Shown here: one piece after another, positions 1 to 8,454 of the stretch
How positions within the stretch are numbered: position 1 is the first letter of the stretch
Layout: the number at the start of each line of letters is the position of its first letter
Assembly (NCBI RefSeq): GCF_020215705.1
Contig: NZ_JAIWNB010000019.1
Span: 1-64,000 of the forward strand
DNA: 64,000 nucleotides
Direction of reading: 5' to 3'
From: Nonomuraea aurantiaca
GTDB lineage: Bacteria > Actinomycetota > Actinomycetes > Streptosporangiales > Streptosporangiaceae
Translations under genes and position numbers: made by a program
The notes under the pieces: generated by a model
What the model saw: only the letters and a program-made list of their open reading frames with translations
What the model was told of the DNA's origin: nothing
Database searches by the model: none

Positions 1-91
1 CTGGAAACGGAGCAACGAACCTGGCCACGGTCACTGGGGTGGCACAACCGACCGGGAAACCGGCGGAACATGAAGGCCCCAGGCCCTACCG

Positions 92-481
92 TCAGGAGAC
101 GCCACCGCGCCAGCCCCCGACCCTACACGGGTTTGGGTGGCTTCGCCCAGCGTGACGGCCGAGTGATTTGTTGATCGCGGGGCCGAATTCCGGGATGGGG
201 AACGTGCGCCGCTTGTCCGCGCCCACCTGCCCGTTGGGGCCGCGGTCGGTGACCATCCAGTAGTCCCCGCGCCGCTCGGCCGGGAACAGTCCGCTGCCGA
301 TCCCGCCCAGCTTGACCCCGCGATCATCGGCGATGGACCGCTGCAGGTCCTTGAGGGGTACGGGCGGGATGCTCACGTCCTTGACCACCACGGGCCGGGG
401 CGCGGCCTCGGCCAAGGAGGGGGCGGCGGTGACCGCCGGGCCCACGACGAGCGCCAGACCCACGAGTACGGGACGGAACAT
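92..481 (-). pseudogene. truncated esterase-like/phytase-family secreted protein
   Basis: The reading frame starts at an ATG (481) with a clear Sec signal peptide (MFRPVLVGLALVVGPAV, cleavage near ASLAEA). It continues into a segment rich in the motifs of bacterial 'esterase-like activity of phytase' proteins: GSGLF, then DRGPNGQ, then FPIPEFGPAI. After about 110 residues the family similarity stops and the frame ends in a Gly/Arg-rich tail with no family character. Intact members are around 350-450 residues, so roughly two thirds are missing. It is most likely a decayed 5' fragment. The family call rests on motif recall and is moderately sure. The 91 bases beyond it hold nothing I recognise. 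Confidence 0.5.
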
Positions 482-599
482 GGCACGGCCTTCCACACCC
501 GGCGAATACGAACGTCCTGGCCCTAATGACGTCTAACGTCCAATCGTTGAAGCGCCGATGAACAGGCCCACCCGAAAGCCGCCGCGACCGCCTGAGCTC

Positions 600-1325
600 T
601 CAGCCCTGGGGTCGACGGCCGAAGTCCGTGGCGAGCCAGGTCGCGAGGTCGTCGGCCGGCTGGCCGCGGTCGCCGGACCCTGGTTCGCCCGCCTCCGGCT
701 CCCGCACGCGGTCGAGGCGGAACACCCGCCAGTCACCGGCGTCGAGGTCGTGGGCGAGAACGTACCAGCGTCCGCGGGTGTAGATGCACCGCACCGCCTC
801 CACCCGCCGCCGGCTGGCGGTCCCGTGCCGGTCGCGGTAGCCGAACCGCAGCACGAGGTCCTGATCGGCCGCGCGGAGCAGCGCCGCCAGGGTCGAGGGT
901 TCCACGCCCCCGCGCTCGCCCTCGATGTTCTCGCTGCCCGCCGCGGCGGTGTCCAGGAGGGTGCGCAGCCGCCACGGGAGCACCTGCGACAGCTTGGCCA
1001 GCGCCCGGTGCGCGGCGTCCCCGGCGAGGATCCCCTCGACCATGCGCAGGGCCGCCACCAGAGCCACGACCTCGTCGTCCTGGAAGACCAGCGGCGGCAT
1101 CCGGTGCCCTGGCCGCAGCGCGTAGTGGCCGCCCGGCCCGGGCCGGCTCTCGACGGTGTAGCCGAGCCGCTGCAGGCGGGCCACGTCGCGACGCACGGTG
1201 CGGGTGCTGACCTCGAGCCGCCCGGCCAGATCGGCAGCCGACCAGCTCGGCCGGGCGGCCAGCAACTCCAGCAGCAGGAGGGTCCGTCCGGCGGGATCGC
1301 CGTCGGCAGGGTCGAACTCGGTCAT
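600..1325 (-). CDS. HTH/WYL-domain transcriptional regulator
   Basis: About 241 residues from ATG 1325; an upstream in-frame start would run into the divergent promoter. The N-terminal winged helix (LLELLAARPSWSAADLAGRL, then STRTVRRDVARL) is the DeoR/HTH_11 type. The C-terminal half is a WYL domain, with RRVEAVRCIYTRGRWYVLAHD followed by WRVFRLDRV. WYL proteins are ligand-sensing regulators, often controlling a neighbouring gene. This one is divergent from an NmrA-like reductase with only about 60 bases between the starts, so that reductase is the likely target. That is the usual context for this family; the ligand is unknown. Confidence 0.88.
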   Translation of the reverse strand: MTEFDPADGDPAGRTLLLLELLAARPSWSAADLAGRLEVSTRTVRRDVARLQRLGYTVESRPGPGGHYALRPGHRMPPLVFQDDEVVALVAALRMVEGILAGDAAHRALAKLSQVLPWRLRTLLDTAAAGSENIEGERGGVEPSTLAALLRAADQDLVLRFGYRDRHGTASRRRVEAVRCIYTRGRWYVLAHDLDAGDWRVFRLDRVREPEAGEPGSGDRGQPADDLATWLATDFGRRPQG

Positions 1326-1387
1326 GGCTCCAGTGTCACCACAATCGCGGACAGGATCCGGCCACATCTACTCGTACGGTGGACGTC

Positions 1388-2284
1388 ATGGAGATCGCTA
1401 TCACAGCACCGTCCGGCAACGTCGGCCGCTTCCTGGTCGGTCACCTGGTCCGCGCCGGCGTCCGTCCGCGGCTGCTGAGCCGCCACCCCGAGCAGCCCCG
1501 CGCGACCTGGGGCGACCTCGTCGACGCCCGCGAGGTCGACCTGCGGGACGCCGCGGCCGTCACCGAGGCGACCCGCGGCGTCGACGCGCTGTTCCTGGTC
1601 GTGCCGCCCGGCGAGGCCGACGACCCCGTCGCGGCGTACGCCGAGGTCGGCGAGATCGTCGCCGCCGCGGTCGCCGAGAACCACATCTCCCGCACCGTCC
1701 TACAGAGCAGCGTCGGAGCGGAGCTCCGCGAGGGCGCCGGTGAGATCGACGGGCTGGCTCGCGCCGAGGAGGCGCTGGACCGGGTCGTCGCCAAGCACGC
1801 CGGACTCGCTGTCACCCACCTGCGGTGCGGCTACTTCTTCAGCAACCTGCTGTTCGAGCTCGACAGCATCCGTTCGGGATCCGTGGCCGTGCTCCTGCCC
1901 ACCGGCGCGCCGTTCTCCTGGGTCGCTCCGGCCGACATCGCCGCGGTGGCCGCGTCCCTGCTGCTGCGCGCCGACTGGTCGGGACGCCGGGTGCAGGCCG
2001 TGCACGGACCGCAGGACCTGTCCTGGGACGATGCCCTGACCGTGGTCGGCGACGTCCTGGGCCGCAAGGTCACCGCCCACCGCGTCGCCGACGACGAAAT
2101 GCGCGCCACGCTGGCCGGTGCCGGCATGTCCCCGGCGCAGGTCGAGGCCATCATGGGCATGTCGACCGGACTGCGCGACGGATTCGTTCCGGAGCAGCCG
2201 AGGACCCCCGTGACCACGACCGACACGACGCTCGGAGCATGGGCCTGGGCCGAACTCCGGCCTGCCCTCGACGCGACCGGGTGA
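1388..2284 (+). CDS. NmrA-like NAD(P)-binding reductase
   Basis: About 298 residues. The N-terminal dinucleotide-binding motif reads ITAPSGNVGRFLVGHL, the GxxGxxG fingerprint of atypical short-chain reductases of the NmrA/quinone oxidoreductase-2 group. There is no YxxxK catalytic pair in the usual place. Related proteins reduce quinones or act as redox sensors. ATG 1388 aligns with the start of the Rossmann fold; a GTG three codons upstream (1379) is possible. It is divergent from the WYL regulator. Two more NmrA-like genes, each with a regulator, lie at 51345 and 53669. Confidence 0.85.
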   Translation: MEIAITAPSGNVGRFLVGHLVRAGVRPRLLSRHPEQPRATWGDLVDAREVDLRDAAAVTEATRGVDALFLVVPPGEADDPVAAYAEVGEIVAAAVAENHISRTVLQSSVGAELREGAGEIDGLARAEEALDRVVAKHAGLAVTHLRCGYFFSNLLFELDSIRSGSVAVLLPTGAPFSWVAPADIAAVAASLLLRADWSGRRVQAVHGPQDLSWDDALTVVGDVLGRKVTAHRVADDEMRATLAGAGMSPAQVEAIMGMSTGLRDGFVPEQPRTPVTTTDTTLGAWAWAELRPALDATG

Positions 2285-2361
2285 CAGGGGGCTCGAGGCT
2301 TGGCGATCATTCGGCAGACGAAACTGATCTTGTGCCGGTAACCTTCCCTGCGTCGTTCGCC

Positions 2362-2395
2362 GCCCGCCGGGGAAATGCACATTCCCCCGGCGGGC
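2362..2395 (+). terminator. GC-rich hairpin between NmrA gene and propeller gene
   Basis: A perfect 11-bp inverted repeat (GCCCGCCGGGG / CCCCGGCGGGC) with a 12-base loop lies 78 bases after the NmrA gene stop. It has no U-tract, which is common for actinomycete terminators. It could instead be a 5' leader structure of the gene starting at 2431. Confidence 0.55.
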
Positions 2396-2430
2396 CGGTG
2401 ACGTCTTCATCAACACAACGAAGATGAGGA

Positions 2431-3903
2431 ATGCTCGTGATCCGACGCTTCAGGGTTCTGTTACCCGCAGCGGCCATCCTGCTGGCCGGCACCGTCGCGC
2501 AGCCCGCTGCCGCGGACGGCGCCGCGACCGGCGGGCCCGCCATCATCCGGCCGGTCTCGGGTACCAGCCCGCTGCCCGCAGGCTGCGGACTTCCCCCGGC
2601 TGACGGCTACACCCTGAACCCCAACACCGAAGTCCTGCCCATGCTGGCGCGGGACCCGAACCGTCCGCAACACCTCGTCACGGTGTACCAGCAGGATCGC
2701 TGGAACCGGTACGGCAGCAACGGCGCGGTCACCGCCGTGTCGGACGACTACGGCCTGACCTGGCAGAAGTCGCAGAACCTGCCCGCCTTCTCCCAGTGCA
2801 ACGGCGGCACGAGTGCCAACGGCGGAGACTACGCCGTCACGACGGACAACTGGGTCACCGTCACGCCATCGGGTGCCGCGGTGGCCGCGTCGTTGTCGAT
2901 GTCGCGCGCCGGCGACGTGACCGCCATCCTGGTGGCCCGCTCCGGCGACGGCGGCCGGACCTGGGACAAGCCCGTCACCCTGCAGCGGGACGACAATCCG
3001 CAGTTCTTCAACGACCGCCCGTCGGTGACCGCGGACCCGTATCACCCGGGCGTGGTCTACGCGGTGTGGGACCGCATCGACGACCAGTCGACCAGCACCA
3101 CGCCGAACTGGGTACAGCCGATCTACCTGGCCAAGTCGACCGATGACGGACGCACCTGGACCAGCAGCAAGGTGTACGACGTGCCCACCAACAGCGGCGT
3201 CATCGGCACCCAGCTGGTGCCGCTGCCGGACGGGACGCTGCTGATCGGCATGCACCACGAGACGATCACCGACGGCTCCACCCAGGTCATCCGCTCGACC
3301 GACGGCGGCAAGACCTGGTCGGCGCCGACGCTGAACGTCCCGGCCCCGCTCGCGGTGGGCCCCCGCATCCCGGACCCCGACAACTCGGGTGACCCGGTAC
3401 GCAACGCCGCCCTGCCGCAGCTGGCCGCCCAGCCGGGCACCCAGGTGGTCAACGCCGTCTGGCAGAGCCAGGAGGCCGACGGCACCTTCCACGTGGCCTA
3501 CTCGCGCTCGGCGGACGGCGGGAAGACGTGGTCCGCCCCGGCCCACCTGGACAAGACGCCCACCGGTTCCGCCGCCGTACCGATGGTCGCCGTGTCCAAG
3601 TCGGGCACCGTGGCGGTCACGTACTACGACTTCCGCAACAACACGTCCGACCCGGCCACCCTGCCCACTGACCTGTGGGCTGTGACCTGCTCGAGCGGCT
3701 GCGCGAAGCCGGGAGCGTGGCGTGAGCAGCACATCGAGGGGCCGTTCGACGCGCGGAAGGTCCCCTTGACGAGCGTGGGACGACTGCTCGGTGACTACAC
3801 CGGCCTCGTCTCGGTCGGCAACGCCTTCACGGCCGTGTACGGCGTCTCCACCGGCGATGCCGCCAACCCGGTGGACCTGCACAGCGCGATCTTCACCGGC
3901 TGA
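2431..3903 (+). CDS. secreted Asp-box (BNR repeat) beta-propeller protein, sialidase-like
   Basis: 490 residues; ATG is preceded by GATGAGGA. Residues 1-28 form a Sec signal peptide ending near AQPAAADG. Five Asp boxes are visible (SDDYGLTW, SGDGGRTW, STDDGRTW, STDGGKTW, SADGGKTW), the hallmark of a six-bladed sialidase-type propeller. Automated annotation would call it exo-alpha-sialidase. However, the N-terminal Arg-Ile-Pro motif and clear catalytic Arg triad of GH33 are not evident, so the glycosidase activity is unproven. It is probably an exported enzyme or binding protein. It stands alone between two hairpins. Confidence 0.8.
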   Translation: MLVIRRFRVLLPAAAILLAGTVAQPAAADGAATGGPAIIRPVSGTSPLPAGCGLPPADGYTLNPNTEVLPMLARDPNRPQHLVTVYQQDRWNRYGSNGAVTAVSDDYGLTWQKSQNLPAFSQCNGGTSANGGDYAVTTDNWVTVTPSGAAVAASLSMSRAGDVTAILVARSGDGGRTWDKPVTLQRDDNPQFFNDRPSVTADPYHPGVVYAVWDRIDDQSTSTTPNWVQPIYLAKSTDDGRTWTSSKVYDVPTNSGVIGTQLVPLPDGTLLIGMHHETITDGSTQVIRSTDGGKTWSAPTLNVPAPLAVGPRIPDPDNSGDPVRNAALPQLAAQPGTQVVNAVWQSQEADGTFHVAYSRSADGGKTWSAPAHLDKTPTGSAAVPMVAVSKSGTVAVTYYDFRNNTSDPATLPTDLWAVTCSSGCAKPGAWREQHIEGPFDARKVPLTSVGRLLGDYTGLVSVGNAFTAVYGVSTGDAANPVDLHSAIFTG

Positions 3904-3914
3904 GCGGTCGTACG

Positions 3915-3953
3915 CCGCCGGCGGGGTCCGGGCAGACCGGGCCCCGCCGGCGG
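3915..3953. terminator. strong bidirectional hairpin terminator
   Basis: A 17-bp stem with a single G-U wobble (arms about 3915-3931 and 3937-3953) and a 5-base loop lies 12 bases after the propeller gene stop. The convergent GntR gene ends at 4017, so the hairpin can serve both directions. Confidence 0.8.
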
Positions 3954-4016
3954 GACGCGGGGGCGGGCGCCCCGGATCGGCGTAGTCCACGGTCGATCCC
4001 CGGCCGGGCGCTTACG

Positions 4017-4712
4017 TCAGGCCTCGTCGCGATGGAGCAAGGCCAGCGTCTGTTCCAGCTCCGTCTGCAGGATGCGGCTCGCCGCCTCCCCGTCCCCCCG
4101 CCTGATGGCCTCCACCAGCGCGGCGTGCGTGTCGTCGCCGGGGTTGGGGTCGGCGTGCCGCAGGCCCAGCAGCTCCACCACGTCCACCAGCCGTCCCCGC
4201 AGCCTGGGGGCGAACTCGGCGAACAGGTCGTCGAGCACCGGGTTGCGCGCCGCCGCCACGACCGCCGCGTGCAGCGCGATGTCCGCGTCCACGAAACCCC
4301 CGTCGTCGCCCCCGGCCGCCGCCCGGCGCGCCTGCAGGGCTGCCTCCATTGAGGCGAGGTCCTCGTCGGTACGGCGGGTCGCGGCCAGGCGGGCGGCCTG
4401 GGTCTCGACCATCATCCGCACCTCGTAGACGTCGGTGATCGCGGCCCGGCGGAGGCGGGTGGGCCAGTCGGCGGCCGGTTCGGTGGCGATGACGAACACG
4501 CCGCTGCCCTGGCGGGCCTGCACCAGCCCGGCGCCCGCCAGCGCGCGCAGCGCCTCGCGCACGGTGGAGCGGCCGACGCCGAGGGTCTTGGCCAGAGCGT
4601 TCTCGCCGGGGAGCCGGGTGCCGACCGGCCAGTGCCCGCCGGTGATCTGCTCGCGCAGGTGCTCGGTGGCCTGTTCGACCAGCGGACTGGGACGGAGGGT
4701 GCCGAGCGGCAT
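4017..4712 (-). CDS. FadR-type GntR-family transcriptional regulator
   Basis: 231 residues. The N-terminal winged helix (LREQITGGHWPVGTRLPGE, then LGVGRSTVREALRALAGAGLV) is classic GntR. The C-terminal helical FCD domain has metal-ligand-type residues (EVRMMVETQAARLA, then DADIALHAAVVAAARN). FCD regulators usually bind organic acids. It is divergent from leuA with about 56 bases between its start and the leader peptide, so it may influence leuA transcription, but the leader-peptide/hairpin control looks sufficient for leuA. The target is unknown. Confidence 0.88.
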   Translation of the reverse strand: MPLGTLRPSPLVEQATEHLREQITGGHWPVGTRLPGENALAKTLGVGRSTVREALRALAGAGLVQARQGSGVFVIATEPAADWPTRLRRAAITDVYEVRMMVETQAARLAATRRTDEDLASMEAALQARRAAAGGDDGGFVDADIALHAAVVAAARNPVLDDLFAEFAPRLRGRLVDVVELLGLRHADPNPGDDTHAALVEAIRRGDGEAASRILQTELEQTLALLHRDEA

Positions 4713-4768
4713 CGCGGGTTTACCTCTCAGGTTGTCTGAGGACCTGTGTTGTGGTTAGTGTACCCGGC

Positions 4769-4813
4769 ATGACGTCACGTGGTCTCCTTCTCGGCCGCCG
4801 CGGCGGGGCCTGA
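4769..4813 (+). CDS. leuL: leuA leader peptide (14 residues, LLL)
   Basis: A tiny frame upstream of leuA encodes MTSRGLLLGRRGGA. Three consecutive leucine codons (CTC CTT CTC) sit in its middle, the hallmark of a leucine attenuator. Comparable leader peptides with runs of Leu codons are known upstream of leuA in actinobacteria. The left arm of the downstream hairpin (4794-4838) overlaps the end of this frame, so the ribosome's position on the Leu codons would decide whether the hairpin forms. Confidence 0.8.
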   Translation: MTSRGLLLGRRGGA

Positions 4814-4838
4814 ACGACCGGCACCCCGCCGCGGTGGC
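4794..4838 (+). promoter_or_regulatory. attenuator-like hairpin of leuA
   Basis: An inverted repeat with a perfect 11-bp core (CCGCGGCGGGG at 4798-4808, CCCCGCCGCGG at 4824-4834) extends to about 15 bp (4794-4808/4824-4838, one G-U pair) around a 15-base loop. It begins two codons after the last Leu codon of the leader peptide and ends 48 bases before the leuA start. There is no U-tract, so it may act by termination or by hiding the translation region. The mechanism is inferred. Confidence 0.7.
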
Positions 4839-4886
4839 TCCGCAGTGCCGGTCGAACCTCAGAAGAACGACCGGGAAGGAAACCCC

Positions 4887-6596
4887 GTGCACGACTGGAA
4901 CCCGCAACGCCCCAGCGCCATGCCGTACCACCGCTACCAGCCCGCCCACCGGCGCGTCGAGGTGCCGCTGACCGAGCGCGGCTGGCCCGCGCGGCGCATC
5001 GAGCGGGCCCCGCTGTGGGTGCCCGTGGACCTGCGCGACGGCAACCAGGCGCTGGCCGAGCCGATGGACCCGGCGCGCAAGCGGCGGATGTTCGAGCTGC
5101 TGGTGGCCATGGGCTTCAAGGAGATCGAGGTCGGCTACCCGTCGGCCAGCCAGACGGACTTCGACTTCGTCCGCGACCTGGCAGCGCCGGGGGCGGTGCC
5201 GGAGGACGTGACGATCGTCGTGTTCACGGCCGCCAGGCGCGACCTGATCGAGCGGACCTTCGCCTCCGTCGAGGGACTGCCGCGTGTCGTCGTCCACCTC
5301 TACACGGCGACCGCTCCCGTCTGGCGTGACGTCGTGCTCGGTCATGACCGGGAGGCGTTGCGCGCCCTCATCAAGGACGCGGCCGCGCACGTCGCCCGCC
5401 TGGCCGACGCCCGTCCGGGGCCGCCGATCAGGTACGAGTTCTCGCCCGAGGTGTTCAACCTCACCGAGCCCGACTACGTGCTGGAGGTGTGCGACGACCT
5501 GACGGCCCTGTGGGAGGCGAGCCCGGACCGCCCGGTCATCCACAACCTGCCCGCCACGGTCGAGACCGCCACCCCGAACGTCTACGCCGACCAGATCGAG
5601 TACATGCACCGCCACCTGGCCCGCCGCGACTCGGTGATCCTCTCGGTGCACCCGCACAACGACCGCGGTACCGGCGTCGCCTGCGCGGAGCTGGCGCTGC
5701 TGGCCGGGGCGCAGCGGGTCGAAGGCTGCCTGTTCGGCAACGGCGAGCGCACCGGCAACGTCGACCTGGTCACGCTCGCGCTCAACCTGCACTCGCAGGG
5801 CGTCGACCCGATGCTGGACCTCTCCGACATCGACGCCATCCGCCGTACGGTCGAGCACTGCAACCGGCTGCCCGTCCCCGACCGCCACCCGTACGCCGGT
5901 GACCTGGTCTACACCGCCTTCTCCGGCACCCACCAGGACGCCATCGGCAAGGGCCTGGCCCACCACGCCAAGCGGGCCGCCGAGCTGGGCGTTCCGGTGG
6001 AGCAGGCGCCCTGGGAGGTGCCGTACCTGCCGATCGACCCCGCCGACGTCGGCCGCGATTACCAGGCCGTGATCCGCGTCAACAGCCAGCCGGGCAAGGG
6101 CGGCATCGCCTACCTGCTCAGTACCCACCAGGGGCTCGACCTGCCGCGACGGCTCCAGATCGACTTCTCGGCGGTCGTCCAGCGGGCCACGGACGGCAGC
6201 GGCGCGGAGATGACGGCCGAGGAGCTGTGGCGGCTCTTCCAGGCCGCCTACCTGGATCCGGCGGACGACGGGCCGTACGCGCTCGCCGGCTGGAGCACCG
6301 CCGAGAGCGAACCGGGGGTCCACGCGTTCGCCGGCACCCGGCGCGATGACGGCGGTGAGCTGCGGGGGACCGGCAACGGTCCGCTGTCGGCGCTGGCCGG
6401 CGCGCTGGGCGGGGTCGACATCCTCCACTACGCGCAGCACGCCACCGGGCCGGGTCAGGACAGCCAGGCCGTCGCCTACGTGGAGGCACGCGTGGGCGAG
6501 ACGGTCCGGTGGGGAGCGGGCCGCGACACCTCCGTACTGACCGCCTCCGTCCGCGCCCTGCTCGCCGCCGTCAATCGAGCGGCACGACCTGCTTAA
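4887..6596 (+). CDS. leuA: 2-isopropylmalate synthase
   Basis: 569 residues from GTG 4887, preceded by GGGAAGGA; the longer frame upstream runs through the attenuator and is not coding. It condenses acetyl-CoA with 2-oxoisovalerate, the first committed step of leucine synthesis. The HMGL/DRE-type catalytic domain shows WVPVDLRDGNQAL, GFKEIEVGYPSASQTDFDF, the metal-site SVHPHNDRGTGVA and GNGERTGNVDL. The C-terminal LeuA regulatory domain (about residues 430-569, with HYAQHATGPGQDSQAVAYV) binds leucine for feedback control. Its stop codon overlaps that of the convergent frameshifted gene at a shared TTAA. Confidence 0.97.
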   Translation: MHDWNPQRPSAMPYHRYQPAHRRVEVPLTERGWPARRIERAPLWVPVDLRDGNQALAEPMDPARKRRMFELLVAMGFKEIEVGYPSASQTDFDFVRDLAAPGAVPEDVTIVVFTAARRDLIERTFASVEGLPRVVVHLYTATAPVWRDVVLGHDREALRALIKDAAAHVARLADARPGPPIRYEFSPEVFNLTEPDYVLEVCDDLTALWEASPDRPVIHNLPATVETATPNVYADQIEYMHRHLARRDSVILSVHPHNDRGTGVACAELALLAGAQRVEGCLFGNGERTGNVDLVTLALNLHSQGVDPMLDLSDIDAIRRTVEHCNRLPVPDRHPYAGDLVYTAFSGTHQDAIGKGLAHHAKRAAELGVPVEQAPWEVPYLPIDPADVGRDYQAVIRVNSQPGKGGIAYLLSTHQGLDLPRRLQIDFSAVVQRATDGSGAEMTAEELWRLFQAAYLDPADDGPYALAGWSTAESEPGVHAFAGTRRDDGGELRGTGNGPLSALAGALGGVDILHYAQHATGPGQDSQAVAYVEARVGETVRWGAGRDTSVLTASVRALLAAVNRAARPA

Positions 6597-7365
6597 GCCA
6601 CGCGGCGCGGCTTGGGGACCAGGTTCAAAGTCGGGGAGAACCGTCCCTCACAGCCCGGCACCGCGGTCACGTGCGCCGAGACCTCGGTCTCGCTCTGGAC
6701 CCTGATGCTGGCGATGTAGAACGGCGTGAGCAGCGGCTGCGGCCGCCGGCGACCGAGGCTCAGGTAACCGAAACGGAACCACTGCGGCGTCAGCCGGGTG
6801 TCCTCCATGCCGGCGAAGGACTCCGCCACCCGGGCCGCGACCTCCCGCGCCGCCTGGGCCGGCGTCCGTACCTCGGGCTCGGCGACCGTCGCGCCGCCCC
6901 CGTCACCGGCGAAGCGGCGGGTCGACACGCTCAGCGACGTCACGCCGCCGCTCGCGCCCAGCTCCACGGTGGACGACGCCCTGCCGTACACCGGAAGATC
7001 ACATACGTAATGCCGGAACGAGCCGAGCGCCCGGCAGCTCCGCGTCGCCGGGGTCGTTCTCGAAGAGGTCCTCGGACGGCGGCAGGTCGAGATGCACGGT
7101 CATCGAGCCCGACGCGTGGAACCCCACGGCCCGCAACCGGCCCGGCAGCCACACCGTGGTCCGATCCTGGTGGGTCACCGTCTCCAGGGAGGGGGGCGGC
7201 GCCGTCGCGCAGACCGGCGACGGCCAGGACGAGCTCCTCCAGGCGGCGCTGGACCGTGCGCGGCTCGGGTACGGCGAGCCCCAGCACGCTCACCGTGGCG
7301 GGCACCTCCCCGGCCATCGAGGCCAGCTCTTCGGCGAGATCGTCGGCGTACGGGAAAGCGGGCAT
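6593..7365 (-). pseudogene. hypothetical protein gene broken by two frameshifts
   Basis: The gene starts at ATG 7365 (MPAFPYADDLAEELASMAGE) and ends at 6593, but its reading passes through three frames. The first break is in a G/C run near 7190-7197 (after VAGLRDGA, continuing as PPSLETVTHQDRTTVWLPG). The second is near 7030 (after DPGDAELP, continuing as ALGSFRHYVCDLPVYGRAS). Removing one base at each point gives one continuous protein of about 256 residues with no internal stops. I do not recognise a family. Either it is a recent pseudogene or the two homopolymer runs are sequencing errors. Confidence 0.6.
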
Positions 7366-7479
7366 GAGGGCTCCTCGACTCCGGCTGTTCTGATCAGCCC
7401 GGGACCGGCTGGGCTGAGGCCACCGCGTCAGAACCTCAATGATCAGTACGCCGGGGCACGAACCGCGTCAGGACGGAAC

Positions 7480-7495
7480 CTAGGGATGTCCCTAG
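7480..7495. promoter_or_regulatory. palindrome CTAGGGA-TG-TCCCTAG
   Basis: A perfect 7+2+7 palindrome lies in the 146-base gap between the pyrF stop and the start of the frameshifted gene, 115 bases upstream of that gene. It resembles GGGAC/GTCCC-type response-regulator boxes of actinobacteria, but the match is loose. It could be an operator or, as a hairpin, a weak terminator of pyrF. Confidence 0.35.
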
Positions 7496-7511
7496 TCCGG
7501 GAGCGAGCCCG

Positions 7512-8318
7512 TCAGGAGGACAGGTGGTGGGCGCAGTCGTCGCGGTAGCGCAGCACCAGCTCGCGGATCCGCTCCGGATCGGCGAGCACGGCCCGCGACA
7601 CCGACGGGACGACCGCCTGGCGTACAGGACCGAACAGCCGGGCCAGGTCGGCCGGAGCGGCGCCCTGCGCGCCCAGGCCCGGCGCCAGGATCGGGCCGTT
7701 GAGCTGCTCCAGCGGATGCTCCAGCGACGGGAGGGTGGCGCCGATCACGACGCCGACCGGACCCAGCGGGGCCCGGCCCGCGTTCGCCGCCGCGGCGCCC
7801 GCGAAGATCTCGCCCGCGACCGCCGTCTGCAGCGCGACGGCCTCCGGGTTGGAGGTGCGCGCCAGGACGAAGACGCCCGCGTCGTTGGCGATCGCCGACG
7901 TGATCGCGCCCTCCAGCGAACCGAACCCGAGGTAGGGGCTGAGCGTCACGGCGTCGACCGCCAGCGGGCTGCCCCGGTCGAGGTACGCCTCGGCGTAGGC
8001 GGCCATCGTGCTGCCGATGTCGCCCCGCTTGACGTCGAGGATCACCACCGTGCCCGCCTCACGCAGGTCGGCGATGACGCTCTCCAGCACCGCGATGCCC
8101 CGGCTGCCCCAGCGCTCGTAGAAGGCGGACTGCGGCTTGACCACCGCCGCCACGTCACCGATCGCGTCGACCACGGTACGGCTGAACCGCTCCAGCCCGG
8201 CCGGGGAGTCGTCGAGCCCCCACGCGTCGAGCAGCGCCGGGCTGGGGTCGATGCCTACGCAGAGTGGGCCGTACTTGTCGAGCCTGGACCGCAACCGTGT
8301 CCCGAACGACTCATTCAC
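7512..8318 (-). CDS. pyrF: orotidine 5'-phosphate decarboxylase
   Basis: 268 residues from GTG 8318 (a second GTG directly before it is equally possible), with GGGAG a few bases upstream. It converts OMP to UMP, the last step of de novo pyrimidine synthesis. The catalytic Asp-Lys-Asp cluster is visible as LDVKRGDIGSTMAAYAEAY, with the longer loops of the mycobacterial-type (type 2) PyrF. CVGIDPSP at the N-terminus binds substrate. No other pyr genes are adjacent. It is divergent from the DUF6968 gene. Confidence 0.96.
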   Translation of the reverse strand: MNESFGTRLRSRLDKYGPLCVGIDPSPALLDAWGLDDSPAGLERFSRTVVDAIGDVAAVVKPQSAFYERWGSRGIAVLESVIADLREAGTVVILDVKRGDIGSTMAAYAEAYLDRGSPLAVDAVTLSPYLGFGSLEGAITSAIANDAGVFVLARTSNPEAVALQTAVAGEIFAGAAAANAGRAPLGPVGVVIGATLPSLEHPLEQLNGPILAPGLGAQGAAPADLARLFGPVRQAVVPSVSRAVLADPERIRELVLRYRDDCAHHLSS

Positions 8319-8454
8319 CACTGGACTCCCCTCGCGACGTACGCAGACTAACGGCGCCGGTCCGAGGCGGGAAAGCTTTTCGACCATGGCGATATGGGCC
8401 GCCTCTTCTCGCCTCCAGTCTTCCAGAGTTCGCCTCCGGGGTAGATCAGCTGAC

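Noticed and set aside
2431..3903. A true GH33 sialidase
   Set aside because: Asp boxes are present, but the N-terminal Arg-Ile-Pro motif and a convincing Arg triad are not evident, so only the fold is claimed.
2461..3990. A 509-codon minus-strand frame opposite the Asp-box protein
   Set aside because: The plus strand has a signal peptide and five Asp boxes; the minus frame is compositional noise.
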